NCBI GenBank assembly: GCA_023667045.1
Contig: JAMPAU010000001.1
Location: 516,998 to 580,997, forward strand
DNA: 64,000 nucleotides
Source: Ruminococcus flavefaciens
GTDB lineage: Bacteria > Bacillota > Clostridia > Oscillospirales > Ruminococcaceae
Direction of reading: 5' to 3'
The position numbers and the translations under genes are program-made. Positions 1 to 8,240 of this stretch are shown in pieces (positions within the stretch are counted from its first letter, which is position 1; every line of letters starts with the position of its first letter). Under the pieces are notes generated by a model. It was not told the DNA's origin, searched no databases, and was given only the letters and a program-made list of their open reading frames with translations.

Positions 1-1
1 G

Positions 2-1159
2 GTCAACGATGTACTGAATGTAGAACATCTTCCCGTCGGAGTTTGTCATTCGTTGAAAATTATTGACCGTGCAGTTCTGAATCATTGGTGGAGAGGGCGC
101 TCGATTCCTGCAAGTCGTATGGGCATTTCTGAGGCATTGAACGCTCTTGGAATATATGAAACAGGTGAACTTCTGACAAAATGTTTCGGGTTGAGCTTGT
201 CCGACCACTACTGGATAAAACCCTTGAAAAGTAATTTGACATGGGAAAAGGTAAACTTTTTTGATAACGATTTTTCAGATGATATTGGTGATGTGCTTTT
301 TGGAACGAGCAAAAAAGTTTCGGGGGTTGATTTTGTTTCGCCTGACAATACGTCCGACGGAAATCTTAAAAAGCGTTGGAAGATAATGAATGGAAAACGC
401 TGTCTTATAAAATCGGGGTCAGCACCGTTCAGACAACAGCCTTTCAATGAAGTCATAGCCTCAAAAATCATGGACAGACTGGGTATAAATCATGTTCCTT
501 ATGGCATTGTATGGAATGAAAACGAACCATATAGTCTGTGCGAAAATTTCGTCACAAAGGATACGGAGCTTGTCAGTGCGTATAGAATTTTACAGATTCG
601 CCCGAAAGAAAATCACGAAAATGAGTATCTGCATTATGTGAATATCTGCTGGGAAATTGGATTAAAAGATATTGTTTCTGCAATTGATACGATGATTGTG
701 GTGGACTATATCATTGCAAACGAGGACAGACATTTAAATAATTTCGGACTGCTCAGAAATGCGGACACTCTTGAATGGCTTGGTGCAGCTCCGGTTTTTG
801 ACAGCGGAACTTCTCTGTGGTACGATACTCAGGAAAAATTCATACCATATGCAGATATAAAATGTAAGCCATTCAAGAAAACACACGATGAGCAGTTAAG
901 ACTGGTTTCAGACTTCAGCGTTTTTGATTTTTCAAAGCTTGACGGAATTGAAAATGAAATTATTGAAATTCTTATGTATGAAAATTATAACCACTTTATT
1001 GATGAAAACAGGGCAGAAATTATAGCTGAAGCTGTCCGTCACAGAATTGATAATCTTCAAAAAATTGTCCTTAATCATTCTGAAAATTTAGACAGCAGTT
1101 TCAGTGAAGGCGACCTTGAAGAAAATATTTCAGAAGAATATGACATGAAAATTGGATAA
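2..1159 (+). CDS. HipA-like kinase-fold protein (5' end outside window)
   Basis: The frame is open from base 2 with no stop, and the residues before the first in-window start (TTG at 53) read on naturally, so the gene begins upstream and about 385 residues are visible. The catalytic loop YIIANEDRHLNNFG (bases about 710-750) matches the HipA / PI3K-like pattern NxDRHxxNxG, and PVFDSG about 15 residues later is the metal-binding DxG equivalent. An upstream SGSAPFRQQPFNE segment probably holds the nucleotide-binding lysine region. HipA relatives phosphorylate protein substrates and often act as toxins, but many stand-alone Firmicutes homologues have no known partner. No antitoxin is visible because the 5' side is missing. 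Family assignment is good; function is unknown. Confidence 0.75.
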   Translation, partial: VNDVLNVEHLPVGVCHSLKIIDRAVLNHWWRGRSIPASRMGISEALNALGIYETGELLTKCFGLSLSDHYWIKPLKSNLTWEKVNFFDNDFSDDIGDVLFGTSKKVSGVDFVSPDNTSDGNLKKRWKIMNGKRCLIKSGSAPFRQQPFNEVIASKIMDRLGINHVPYGIVWNENEPYSLCENFVTKDTELVSAYRILQIRPKENHENEYLHYVNICWEIGLKDIVSAIDTMIVVDYIIANEDRHLNNFGLLRNADTLEWLGAAPVFDSGTSLWYDTQEKFIPYADIKCKPFKKTHDEQLRLVSDFSVFDFSKLDGIENEIIEILMYENYNHFIDENRAEIIAEAVRHRIDNLQKIVLNHSENLDSSFSEGDLEENISEEYDMKIG

Positions 1160-1281
1160 ATGATTTTATGAAGTTCAGCAGAAAAAATTCAGAAACAGTG
1201 AAATATAATAAAATTTAATATCAAAAGGACTAAAAATCAGGCAAAATTAATGACATCTATTTTGGTTCACCTTGACAAATC

Positions 1282-1316
1282 AATCCTGTAAATTTATATT
1301 TACAGGATTTTTTATT
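1282..1316 (+). terminator. Rho-independent terminator after HipA-like gene
   Basis: A perfect 12-bp stem (AATCCTGTAAAT / ATTTACAGGATT) with a TTAT loop is followed by TTTTATTTTTA. The 1160-1464 gap otherwise holds only this and the facing terminator. Confidence 0.85.
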
Positions 1317-1355
1317 TTTATATCAGCAGTTCGGTTATCCGGACTTTTTTTATGC

Positions 1356-1392
1356 ATAAAAAGAAGCAGACCTCCACGCCGGAAATCTGCTT
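1356..1392 (-). terminator. Terminator of the glycerophosphodiesterase gene
   Basis: On the minus strand AAGCAGATTTCC pairs with GGAGGTCTGCTT (12 bp, two G-U pairs), followed by CTTTTTATG. It lies about 75 nt past the stop codon. Confidence 0.7.
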
Positions 1393-1464
1393 TATAAAAT
1401 GTCAGAGAAGCAATGAGAATCACTTTTCATAGATATTATATGCTTTATGTCATGAAAATATTCA

Positions 1465-3279
1465 TCATGAGCCGAAGATTTTTTCAAGGATTGTGAGGAA
1501 AGTATCGCCTATACTGTTGGAAGTTACCATATCGGAAGCTGTATCGGGTCGGTTTGTAATTATATTGTCAACTCCCATTGCAATCATATGCTGTATGTCG
1601 CTCCGGCTGTCAACTGTCCATACAAAAACACGCTTGCCGTTTTGGTGTGCCATATTTACAATACTCGGATTTATGAAGATATAGTTAAGGCTTACAGCGT
1701 CTATGTATTTAAGCTGGGAAAAAGAAGTCGAGCTTGCAACGTTAGCTATAAGACCGGTTTTGATTTTAGGATTTATTTTCTTGACGGTTTTAAGTGCAGT
1801 GTAGGAAAAAGACGTAACATAGCATGAACGTTCTATATTATATTCTTCAATGACCTCAACTGTTTTTTCAGCGGTTTTCTTTACATTGCCGTGATTTTTA
1901 ATTTCTATGTTAAGAAGTATATCATCGCCGACAGTTTCAAGAACGTCTGAAAGAAGTACAATTTTTGCGTCGTCAAATCTGCCGTCTTTGCTGAACCAAC
2001 TGCCAGCGGAGAGTTTCTGCAATTCCTCATATGTATATTGACTGAGTTCACCTTTGCCGTCGGTGGTGCGGTCTATAGTCTTGTCATGGAAGACTACTAA
2101 CTGTTCGTCGGCGGTAAGCTGTACATCAAGTTCTATATAGTCAGCACCTATTTCCACCGCTTCTTCAAAGGCGTACAGGGTATTTTCCGGTGCTACGGCT
2201 GAATATCCTCTGTGTGCCGTAATCTGTGTTTTAGTGAGAATGCCCATATTGAGATTGATGTTTCCCTTGTACAGAGCTTTTATATATGTCATATTCAGCA
2301 AAATACCGGAGACAGCCATTACAGCTATAGCTATTATTCTTGTTGATTTTTTCAGCTTGTTGTTAAGTTCAGGTATGATTATTTCTTCCGTATCGCCGAC
2401 ATCTTCAAAGAAATGATATGTAATCCAGCATATTACTGTAGGCACAGACAGAAACGAAGAAAGAATCATGAAAATCCGCCCTGCATATTTCAGAACTTTC
2501 AGAGCAGTCCGGAAAGCCTTTACAGGTTCAGAAAAACCTTTTACTATGAATACTACTATAAATGCAAGTCCGAATGTTATCACAGCACTTACGGCAAGCA
2601 TACATATGCTCCAGAAAAAAAGCGAGACTGCCATTTTGAATTTATTGCCTCTTATGAGAGTCTGGCTTTTCTTGGTGCAGTCTTTGAATTTATTGTCAGT
2701 GAGTACTAAATAGTGAAGACTGTAGCTTTTGTCAACGATAAGTATAACAAAAAGAACTTGTATAAGTATATATACCACTACTGCCGACTTATTGCTGACA
2801 GATTTGAAAATCGTGCGGACTATTGGCATGAGAGGAGCAAGGAATTGTCCGGAGGCAAATGTAAACTGTACAATAGGCATGAAAAGCATGAATACAAGAA
2901 AACGTGGTATACCGGTCCACCGAAAAGCCTTTGTAAATGCTTTAAGTCCGGAGATAAACATTCCGCCGATAGTTATTTTTTTATGACGGCTGTGACACGC
3001 AAAACAGGTTACAAGTGCCGAGAGTTCGACAAAGGTAAAGAATGCCACACAGAATATCAGCAGAATAAATGCAAATATGGTTGTAGGATTTTTGAGGTAG
3101 ATAAGCAGATTTTCATCTGAAAGATAAGTCACGCCGGAGATTTTCATTGTGTATTTCAGCAGATATGCCAGTACAGGAGCTCCTATTGCCACAAGAAAAA
3201 GCTTTGCGAGAAGTTCAAAAATAACAAAGTGCGGAAATGCCCGTATAAATGTACCGGCAGAATTTAAAAATTTTTTCAT
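1465..3279 (-). CDS. Membrane glycerophosphodiester phosphodiesterase
   Basis: A 604-residue protein in two parts. Residues about 15-335 form a multi-pass membrane domain (seven or eight hydrophobic segments) like the GPDPase membrane domain. Residues about 350-595 are a GDPD domain: AHRG (355-358), PEN (364-366), ELD (383-385) and HDK (398-400) supply the acid/base histidines and metal ligands of the TIM barrel. It should hydrolyse glycerophosphodiesters or deacylated lipid or teichoic acid to glycerol 3-phosphate plus alcohol at the membrane. The AGGGAGAG ribosome site is about 20 nt from the ATG used here; an in-frame CTG at 3291 would be better spaced, so the start is slightly uncertain. 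Single-gene unit with its own promoter and terminator. Confidence 0.9.
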   Translation of the reverse strand: MKKFLNSAGTFIRAFPHFVIFELLAKLFLVAIGAPVLAYLLKYTMKISGVTYLSDENLLIYLKNPTTIFAFILLIFCVAFFTFVELSALVTCFACHSRHKKITIGGMFISGLKAFTKAFRWTGIPRFLVFMLFMPIVQFTFASGQFLAPLMPIVRTIFKSVSNKSAVVVYILIQVLFVILIVDKSYSLHYLVLTDNKFKDCTKKSQTLIRGNKFKMAVSLFFWSICMLAVSAVITFGLAFIVVFIVKGFSEPVKAFRTALKVLKYAGRIFMILSSFLSVPTVICWITYHFFEDVGDTEEIIIPELNNKLKKSTRIIAIAVMAVSGILLNMTYIKALYKGNINLNMGILTKTQITAHRGYSAVAPENTLYAFEEAVEIGADYIELDVQLTADEQLVVFHDKTIDRTTDGKGELSQYTYEELQKLSAGSWFSKDGRFDDAKIVLLSDVLETVGDDILLNIEIKNHGNVKKTAEKTVEVIEEYNIERSCYVTSFSYTALKTVKKINPKIKTGLIANVASSTSFSQLKYIDAVSLNYIFINPSIVNMAHQNGKRVFVWTVDSRSDIQHMIAMGVDNIITNRPDTASDMVTSNSIGDTFLTILEKIFGS

Positions 3280-3322
3280 TCTGTTGCCCAGATAAATCTC
3301 TCCCTTTTATATTTATAAAAAA

Positions 3323-3351
3323 ATTATATCACAATATATTCAGTAAGTCAA
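3323..3351 (-). promoter_or_regulatory. Promoter for glycerophosphodiesterase
   Basis: TTGACT (3346-3351), a 17-nt spacer and TATAAT (3323-3328) on the minus strand. Confidence 0.75.
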
Positions 3352-3375
3352 TTAAAAAAAAGAGAACGTTTGTAC

Positions 3376-3404
3376 TTGACATTCAGACAGTGTTGTGATA
3401 TAAT
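3376..3404 (+). promoter_or_regulatory. Promoter for metallophosphoesterase operon
   Basis: TTGACA (3376-3381), 17-nt spacer, TATAAT (3399-3404). It diverges from the glycerophosphodiesterase promoter with about 25 bp between the -35 boxes. Confidence 0.8.
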
Positions 3405-3463
3405 ACTATTATAATTAATATTTAATTATTTTATATATCAGACAGATTAAAGGAGGTTTTGCT

Positions 3464-4204
3464 ATGATTTATTTTACTGGCGACATACACGGAGAAATTG
3501 ACATTGAAAAACTCTCATACAAAAACTGGAGCGAAAGCCGTAATCTTACCGAAAACGACTATCTCATAATTATGGGGGATTTCGGACTGCCTTTCCTTGA
3601 CAGCGACGTTGACGAAAACAACAAGCCTCTTGACAGCACTTACCGCTACTGGATAAAGTGGTTGTCCGAAAAGCCGTATACTATTCTCTGGATAGACGGC
3701 AACCACGAAAACTTCAACTACTGGGAAAAACAGCCCGTCACGGAATGGCACGGCGGTAAAGTACAGATACACCCACACGCTCCGAATGTAATACACCTTA
3801 TGCGTGGCGAAATATACGATATAGACGGTATGACGTTCTTTGCATTCGGCGGTGCAATGTCGCATGACAAGGAGTACAGAAAACCTAATATAACATGGTG
3901 GGAGCAGGAAGAAGCCAGCGAACCGGAAATACTTAACGCACGTCGTAACCTTGAAAAATACAACAAAAAAGTTGACTTTATCCTTACGCATACCATGCCC
4001 GAAAAAATAAGCAGACAGGTTTTTGACAGGGAAACTCCGGACAAGACGGCACATTTCCTTGACGAAATAATTTCCGACGTTAAATATAATATGTGGTTTT
4101 GCGGACACTACCACAGGACATCATTCATACGTACTATAAATATGCTTATACTGTATAACAGAGTTTTAGGTCTGGAGCAGTGCATGGACTTACAGAAAGG
4201 CTGA
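3464..4204 (+). CDS. Calcineurin-like metallophosphoesterase
   Basis: A 246-residue protein with the family's metal-ligand motifs in order: GDIHGE (6-11), GDFG (38-41), GNHEN (79-83), THT (175-177) and GHYHR (214-218). These bind the two-metal centre used for phosphoester hydrolysis. It has no signal peptide, so it is cytoplasmic. The substrate (nucleotide, phosphoprotein or other) cannot be told. AAAGGAGG precedes the ATG at good spacing. It leads a three-gene unit with the two unknown genes that follow. Confidence 0.85.
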   Translation: MIYFTGDIHGEIDIEKLSYKNWSESRNLTENDYLIIMGDFGLPFLDSDVDENNKPLDSTYRYWIKWLSEKPYTILWIDGNHENFNYWEKQPVTEWHGGKVQIHPHAPNVIHLMRGEIYDIDGMTFFAFGGAMSHDKEYRKPNITWWEQEEASEPEILNARRNLEKYNKKVDFILTHTMPEKISRQVFDRETPDKTAHFLDEIISDVKYNMWFCGHYHRTSFIRTINMLILYNRVLGLEQCMDLQKG

Positions 4205-4210
4205 TATTTT

Positions 4211-4543
4211 ATGAGCAGAGGAATCGGCGGTGGTGCGGAAATCCTCACCGAAAATGAAACGGAAATAGTCTATAAATACTATAACTATAATCTGAATATT
4301 CCCGAACACCGCAACGCCGAAAAAATCATGGACGGCAGAATTATTATAAACAAAAACAGAAATATTCCATATATTATTTCTTTGTTTCCGGATTTGCAGA
4401 GTGATGTTACGATAGTCAACAGCAAGAATAGGTGGAATATTGAAGAAATTTATGACTGGATTGCTTTGATACTGACAAGAATTATAATGAATCGCTACAA
4501 TCAGGAAAAAGTTTTTCCGGACAAAGTAAGCTATAATAACTGA
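4211..4543 (+). CDS. Hypothetical protein, 110 aa
   Basis: I do not recognise this protein. It has no clear membrane segment or cysteine motif; the middle is rich in Asn and Ile (NKNRNIPYIISLFPDL) and the C-terminal half looks helical. It starts 6 nt after the phosphoesterase stop and ends 13 nt before the next gene, so it is co-transcribed with both. An AGAAAGG element lies upstream of the ATG. Confidence 0.6.
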   Translation: MSRGIGGGAEILTENETEIVYKYYNYNLNIPEHRNAEKIMDGRIIINKNRNIPYIISLFPDLQSDVTIVNSKNRWNIEEIYDWIALILTRIIMNRYNQEKVFPDKVSYNN

Positions 4544-4556
4544 GGAGGTCAAAAAA

Positions 4557-5291
4557 ATGATGGAAAGCTACCATATCCCCTTGAACTACAGAGAGGGTAC
4601 ATACAAGACAGAGGAAATAACGGATTACAGTGGTGAAACGATAAACCTTGAATATGAGGGCAGTGAGGTATACCGTTATATATCGCCAAAACATAATGAG
4701 GAAGTCCGCATATATAGTGTGCCGTATAATCCCGTATTTACGGCGACTTACGACAGCAAGGGCGTTATAAAGCACATAGAGTTGCACCGTGAAAACCGTA
4801 CAGAATTAGTATACATATACTTCAAAGACAACGAACACGCCAAAGAAAATATATGGCAGTATTCTTGTTACTGGGGCGACTGGATTTCCGAAAAAATCCT
4901 TGAACGCAAAGGAAAAATTTCACGTTTGTTCATTGACTATTCGGACAACTACTTTTCAGCGGATTTCCTTGTGAATACATACACTCTGGAAGACGTACAG
5001 CAGGTAATCGACGATTACAACAGATACATAGAATCAAAGGGCGAAAAATACAGAAAACGCCGTGTCTATCCTGTTGCGGATTTCAGCGGAAACTACCGCA
5101 ATTATCCCAATGACAGCATAACGCCGGATATTGAAACGCTCCGTATAATGCTTATGTGTACAAATCCGGACTTTGCAAATGAATTATATGGTTTTGCAAG
5201 GTACGTCATGACGGAAAGAATAAAAAATAACGTCCTCGACAAAATCGATAAGGCGGACGACTTCAAAATCAAGTCCACACCATACGACTAA
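4557..5291 (+). CDS. Hypothetical protein, 244 aa
   Basis: Unrecognised cytoplasmic protein, rich in Tyr and charged residues, third in the metallophosphoesterase unit. A strong GAGGAGG site overlaps the previous stop codon; either of two adjacent ATG codons (4557 or 4560) could be used. The N-terminal half looks beta-rich (short alternating hydrophobic strands) and the C-terminal half helical. A bidirectional terminator follows directly. Confidence 0.65.
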   Translation: MMESYHIPLNYREGTYKTEEITDYSGETINLEYEGSEVYRYISPKHNEEVRIYSVPYNPVFTATYDSKGVIKHIELHRENRTELVYIYFKDNEHAKENIWQYSCYWGDWISEKILERKGKISRLFIDYSDNYFSADFLVNTYTLEDVQQVIDDYNRYIESKGEKYRKRRVYPVADFSGNYRNYPNDSITPDIETLRIMLMCTNPDFANELYGFARYVMTERIKNNVLDKIDKADDFKIKSTPYD

Positions 5292-5295
5292 AAAT

Positions 5296-5327
5296 AAAAG
5301 CTGTATATACTACAGCTTTTATAGTTT
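5296..5327. terminator. Bidirectional terminator
   Basis: AAAAGCTGTA (5296-5305), loop TATAC, TACAGCTTTT (5311-5320). A-rich and T-rich flanks let it serve both converging units; it overlaps the stop codon of the minus-strand gene ending at 5319. Confidence 0.75.
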
Positions 5328-5786
5328 ATTCAGTTCGTTGAAAAAATTTTCTTTTGTAAACTGATAATGCAGATTATAGAGCCAGTTTTTGCGGTGATTC
5401 TGCCGAAAATCTTTCATTTCTATCAGACCGTCTTTTTCACGGAAAGTACAGTACACCGACCAGCAACCGCAAAAACCGCAATCTGCACAGCAATATAAAT
5501 TAACTCCGTTATAAGAGTACGTATCGGGAATTAAAGCCTCATTGAGATGTTTTTTCATGTATTCGGCGGTATTGTGTCCGTAGTCGCCTGCTATTTCCGG
5601 AGTGCCTTCCTGCTGACAGTATACGGTTTCAATCTGCTTTATCGTATCAAGCAAAGGTTTGCCATTAATGATTATATCGACGAATTTATTATTTTTCAGC
5701 CAGTTTAAGTCTGAATCCTCGTCTTCCATGTAGCTGTCGTTGAGTTTGTCGTAATTGTGTAAGCGTAATTCAAGTACATCTGCCAT
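5319..5786 (-). CDS. Hypothetical protein with Cys cluster, 155 aa
   Basis: Unrecognised protein. Near residue 97 it has a dense cysteine cluster (CCADCGFCGCWSVYC) that could bind zinc or form disulfides; there is no signal peptide, so metal binding is likelier. It starts 2 nt after the SDR stop without a clear ribosome site of its own, suggesting translational coupling to the reductase. Confidence 0.6.
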   Translation of the reverse strand: MADVLELRLHNYDKLNDSYMEDEDSDLNWLKNNKFVDIIINGKPLLDTIKQIETVYCQQEGTPEIAGDYGHNTAEYMKKHLNEALIPDTYSYNGVNLYCCADCGFCGCWSVYCTFREKDGLIEMKDFRQNHRKNWLYNLHYQFTKENFFNELNKL

Positions 5787-5788
5787 AA

Positions 5789-6526
5789 TCAGTTAGTAGC
5801 GAGACCGTCCACGCTGAGAACAACGCCGGTCACGTAAGAAGCCATATCGCTTGCAAGGTACAGACAGGCGTTTGCTATGTCTTCGGGTTCTCCGATACGT
5901 CCGATAGGTATTCCGGCAGAAATTTTTTCGGTCATTTCCTTTGGAAGTGAAGCTACCATGTCGGTTTTGGTCACACCGGGAGCGACGGCATTCACACGGA
6001 TATTGTCCTTAGCGAGTTCACGGGCAAGCGAAAGTGTAAGACCGTTTACAGCAAACTTTGTAGCAGGGTATCCGCAACCCGACGGCTGACCGTACTTTGA
6101 GACCATGGAGCTTGTGTTGATGATTACGCCCTGTCCTTGTTCTTTCATGATTCGTGCAGCAGCCTGTGAGCAGACAAAAACGGCTTTTACATTGATGTCG
6201 AGGATTTTAGAAAACTCCTCAACAGTGTAGTCATAAATTGAAGTGCGTGACGAAATACCGGCGTTATTCACAAGAATGTCGATACTGCCGAAACGCTCCT
6301 TTACAGCGGAAAACTCTTTCCCTACCTGTTCCGGACTGCATAAGTCGGGATATATGCCCATGACTTTATCGCCGTATTCCGTAAGCTGAGACAGTGCCTT
6401 GTCTACAGATTCCTGACGTGAACCGGTAATTACGACGTTCGCACCGTTTTCAAGGAACTTTTTAGCAATCGCAAAGCCTATGCCACGAGTACCGCCAGTA
6501 ACAATAGCTGTTTTATTTTTTAACAT
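5789..6526 (-). CDS. SDR-family oxidoreductase (FabG-like)
   Basis: A 245-residue classical short-chain dehydrogenase. TGGTRGIG (10-17) is the NAD(P)-binding loop, NNAG is at 87-90, and the catalytic Ser (139/140), Tyr153 and Lys157 (YPATK) are intact. The C-terminal VTGVVLSVDG is typical of 3-oxoacyl-ACP reductase and related alcohol dehydrogenases. It stands apart from any fatty acid synthesis genes, so the substrate is open. AAAGGAG precedes the ATG, and a consensus promoter lies 37-65 nt upstream. Confidence 0.85.
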   Translation of the reverse strand: MLKNKTAIVTGGTRGIGFAIAKKFLENGANVVITGSRQESVDKALSQLTEYGDKVMGIYPDLCSPEQVGKEFSAVKERFGSIDILVNNAGISSRTSIYDYTVEEFSKILDINVKAVFVCSQAAARIMKEQGQGVIINTSSMVSKYGQPSGCGYPATKFAVNGLTLSLARELAKDNIRVNAVAPGVTKTDMVASLPKEMTEKISAGIPIGRIGEPEDIANACLYLASDMASYVTGVVLSVDGLATN

Positions 6527-6562
6527 ATATTAAAACTCCTTTCATGATTTACATTTATTTTA

Positions 6563-6591
6563 ATTATAATGTATTTATGAATGCTTGTCAA
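6563..6591 (-). promoter_or_regulatory. Promoter for SDR gene pair
   Basis: TTGACA (6586-6591), 17-nt spacer, TATAAT (6563-6568), both perfect consensus on the minus strand. Confidence 0.85.
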
Positions 6592-6672
6592 GGGTAATTG
6601 ATATTTCACAATATCATCACCCGTTTACCTTTCAAACTTCACATTTCCTTTTTATAATAAATTTGCTAGTGC

Positions 6673-6688
6673 TTTTTAGTACTAAAAA
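6673..6688. promoter_or_regulatory. 16-bp perfect palindrome, possible operator
   Basis: TTTTTAGT followed directly by its reverse complement ACTAAAAA, about 75 nt upstream of the lipoprotein start. It is flanked by an inverted pair TTCACAT (6638-6644) / ATGTGAA (6704-6710). There is no T-run geometry for a terminator, so a protein-binding site is likelier. Confidence 0.4.
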
Positions 6689-6761
6689 TAAATAAATTTC
6701 CAGATGTGAAATTTTTGAATATCTGAAATGATATAATATGCTTACAGAAAGGAGGAATAAT

Positions 6762-7280
6762 ATGAAAAATTCAAAAAAAATATTAATCAGTATTCTAACT
6801 GTAATGGCTTGTTCTGTGTTCTTCGTGGGGTGTGGAGATAAAGCAGATTCAAGCAGTTCCGATACAGCTAAAACAGTTGAATCTCAGACAGAAACTGAAA
6901 CAGAACCCGAAACTACAATTGAAACCACTACTGAACCTACAACGGAAAAAACTACAGAAAATCCTGTTGATTCATTAATTTCAACTGATAAAGATTTATA
7001 TGACGCTATGATTAAATTATCAGCTGATTTTAAAAATCCGAGTTCTATAAGAATCGTTTCAAAAGTCAGAGCCGATTTTACAGGAAAATATAAAATTTCA
7101 GGTGAAAACAGTTTCGGCGGTACTGTCAGTGCATGGTATAGATATAATCCGGACACAAAAACGCTTGAAGCAAGTTCAATTGATTATGACAGCATGAATG
7201 TTGAACTTATGTCGGATAGTATGGATATAAAGGAAGTAAATAAAGCACTTGAATATCATTTCAGTGAAATGGGATATTAA
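6762..7280 (+). CDS. Small lipoprotein with Thr/Glu-rich linker
   Basis: The frame opens at 6738, but AAAGGAGG sits just before the ATG at 6762, giving 172 residues. A lysine-rich start, hydrophobic core and lipobox FVGC (Cys about 25) mark a lipoprotein. A Ser/Glu/Thr spacer (about 30-70) is followed by a small domain of about 100 residues. That domain (KNPSSIRIVSKV..., VSAWYRYN) is not one I can name. It presumably displays a small folded domain on the cell surface. Confidence 0.75.
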   Translation: MKNSKKILISILTVMACSVFFVGCGDKADSSSSDTAKTVESQTETETEPETTIETTTEPTTEKTTENPVDSLISTDKDLYDAMIKLSADFKNPSSIRIVSKVRADFTGKYKISGENSFGGTVSAWYRYNPDTKTLEASSIDYDSMNVELMSDSMDIKEVNKALEYHFSEMGY

Positions 7281-7342
7281 TAAAATAATTATTTTATTCA
7301 TTTTTGGTCCTTCATTCTTTTAATAACTTAAATAATATATTC

Positions 7343-7373
7343 AATCTCTCTGTATATGCAGAGGGATTTTTTT
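7343..7373 (+). terminator. Terminator after lipoprotein gene
   Basis: AATCTCTCTG (7343-7352) / CAGAGGGATT (7359-7368) stem with one G-U pair, then a run of seven T. Confidence 0.8.
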
Positions 7374-7392
7374 ATTTTTTCTGGAAAAACTC

Positions 7393-7421
7393 TTGACAAA
7401 TATATAAATATGTGTTATACT
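7393..7421 (+). promoter_or_regulatory. Promoter of the NAD salvage operon
   Basis: TTGACA (7393-7398), 17-nt spacer, TATACT (7416-7421). Predicted transcription start is near 7428. Confidence 0.85.
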
Positions 7422-7435
7422 ACATATAAACTAAG

Positions 7436-7446
7436 AGTTAATAACT
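7436..7446. promoter_or_regulatory. Palindrome at predicted +1; candidate NrtR operator
   Basis: AGTTA-A-TAACT is a perfect 5-bp inverted repeat around one central base, about 15 nt past the -10 box and just upstream of the nrtR-like gene. This position suits a repressor of the operon. The link to NrtR is inference from position only; the same palindrome is not seen before nadE. Confidence 0.45.
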
Positions 7447-7472
7447 AAATATTACTATTAAGGAGCAACAAA

Positions 7473-8240
7473 ATGTACTCAATAGAAAATTTTGAAAGAC
7501 CGTCGGTAGCCTCAGACTGTGTGGTTTTCGGCATAGACAGCACAGAACCCGACTCACCGAGAAGTCTTAAACAACGCAAGCTGAAGATTCTGCTCGTCAA
7601 GCGTGGCGAAGAACCTTTCATTAATCAGTACTCTCTTGCCGGAGGATTTCTGCGTAAGGGCGAAACTATAGAAGAAACCGCCCTCCGTGAACTCAAAGAG
7701 GAGGCAGGAGTTTCAGAGCCTAAAATAATAAATATCGGCGTTTACAGCCGTGCCGACCGTGACCCTCGTGGCTGGATTATTTCATGTGCCTTTCTTGCAC
7801 TCACAAGAACAGTTGAACTTTCCACCGCTGAGGATTCAGACGCTCTTGATGCTCACTGGCTTAACTTTGAATACGACGATTCAGACGGCGAAAAAATTAC
7901 TCTCTCCGACAGTACAGAAGAAATCGTTATTCGCTATAATAACGGTCAGCCGGAAGAAAATCCGCTTGCATTCGACCATGCAAAAATTATTTATGACGCT
8001 TTTATGAAACTCCGTGACGAAGTTGTAAATCATGATATTATTTTTGACCTTATGCCCGAATTATTCGCTATTTCGGATTTACAACAGCCTTACGAAATAA
8101 TCACAGGGAAAAAGACTTCTCCGCAGAACTTCCGGAAGAAAATGTCATCAAAAATACATGAGACAGAGTTTTTTGACGAAAAATCAGCACACCGCACTTC
8201 TAAACTTTACAAAAGAATACCAAAGGAGGAACGAGTATGA
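7473..8240 (+). CDS. nrtR: Nudix hydrolase / NrtR-family NAD regulator
   Basis: A 255-residue protein. The complete Nudix box spans 58-80 (GX5EX7REUXEEXGU with G58, E64, R72, E73, E76, E77, G79), so the catalytic residues appear intact. The C-terminal third (about 165-250) matches the winged-helix part of NrtR: a FDLMPELFAISDLQQPYEII segment followed by NFRKKM and a terminal SKLYKR. NrtR proteins repress NAD biosynthesis genes and sense ADP-ribose or related nucleotides; some keep hydrolase activity. It is first in an operon of NAD salvage genes and overlaps pncA by 4 nt (ATGA), consistent with autoregulation. A pure ADP-ribose pyrophosphatase is the alternative. Confidence 0.85.
   Translation: MYSIENFERPSVASDCVVFGIDSTEPDSPRSLKQRKLKILLVKRGEEPFINQYSLAGGFLRKGETIEETALRELKEEAGVSEPKIINIGVYSRADRDPRGWIISCAFLALTRTVELSTAEDSDALDAHWLNFEYDDSDGEKITLSDSTEEIVIRYNNGQPEENPLAFDHAKIIYDAFMKLRDEVVNHDIIFDLMPELFAISDLQQPYEIITGKKTSPQNFRKKMSSKIHETEFFDEKSAHRTSKLYKRIPKEERV

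Noticed and set aside
2713-3120. Plus-strand frame of 135 codons
   Set aside because: It lies wholly antisense to the membrane half of the glycerophosphodiesterase, has no ribosome site and reads as low-quality protein.
3515-4114. Minus-strand frame of 199 codons
   Set aside because: Antisense to the metallophosphoesterase, whose motifs are clear; it is an artefact of codon composition.
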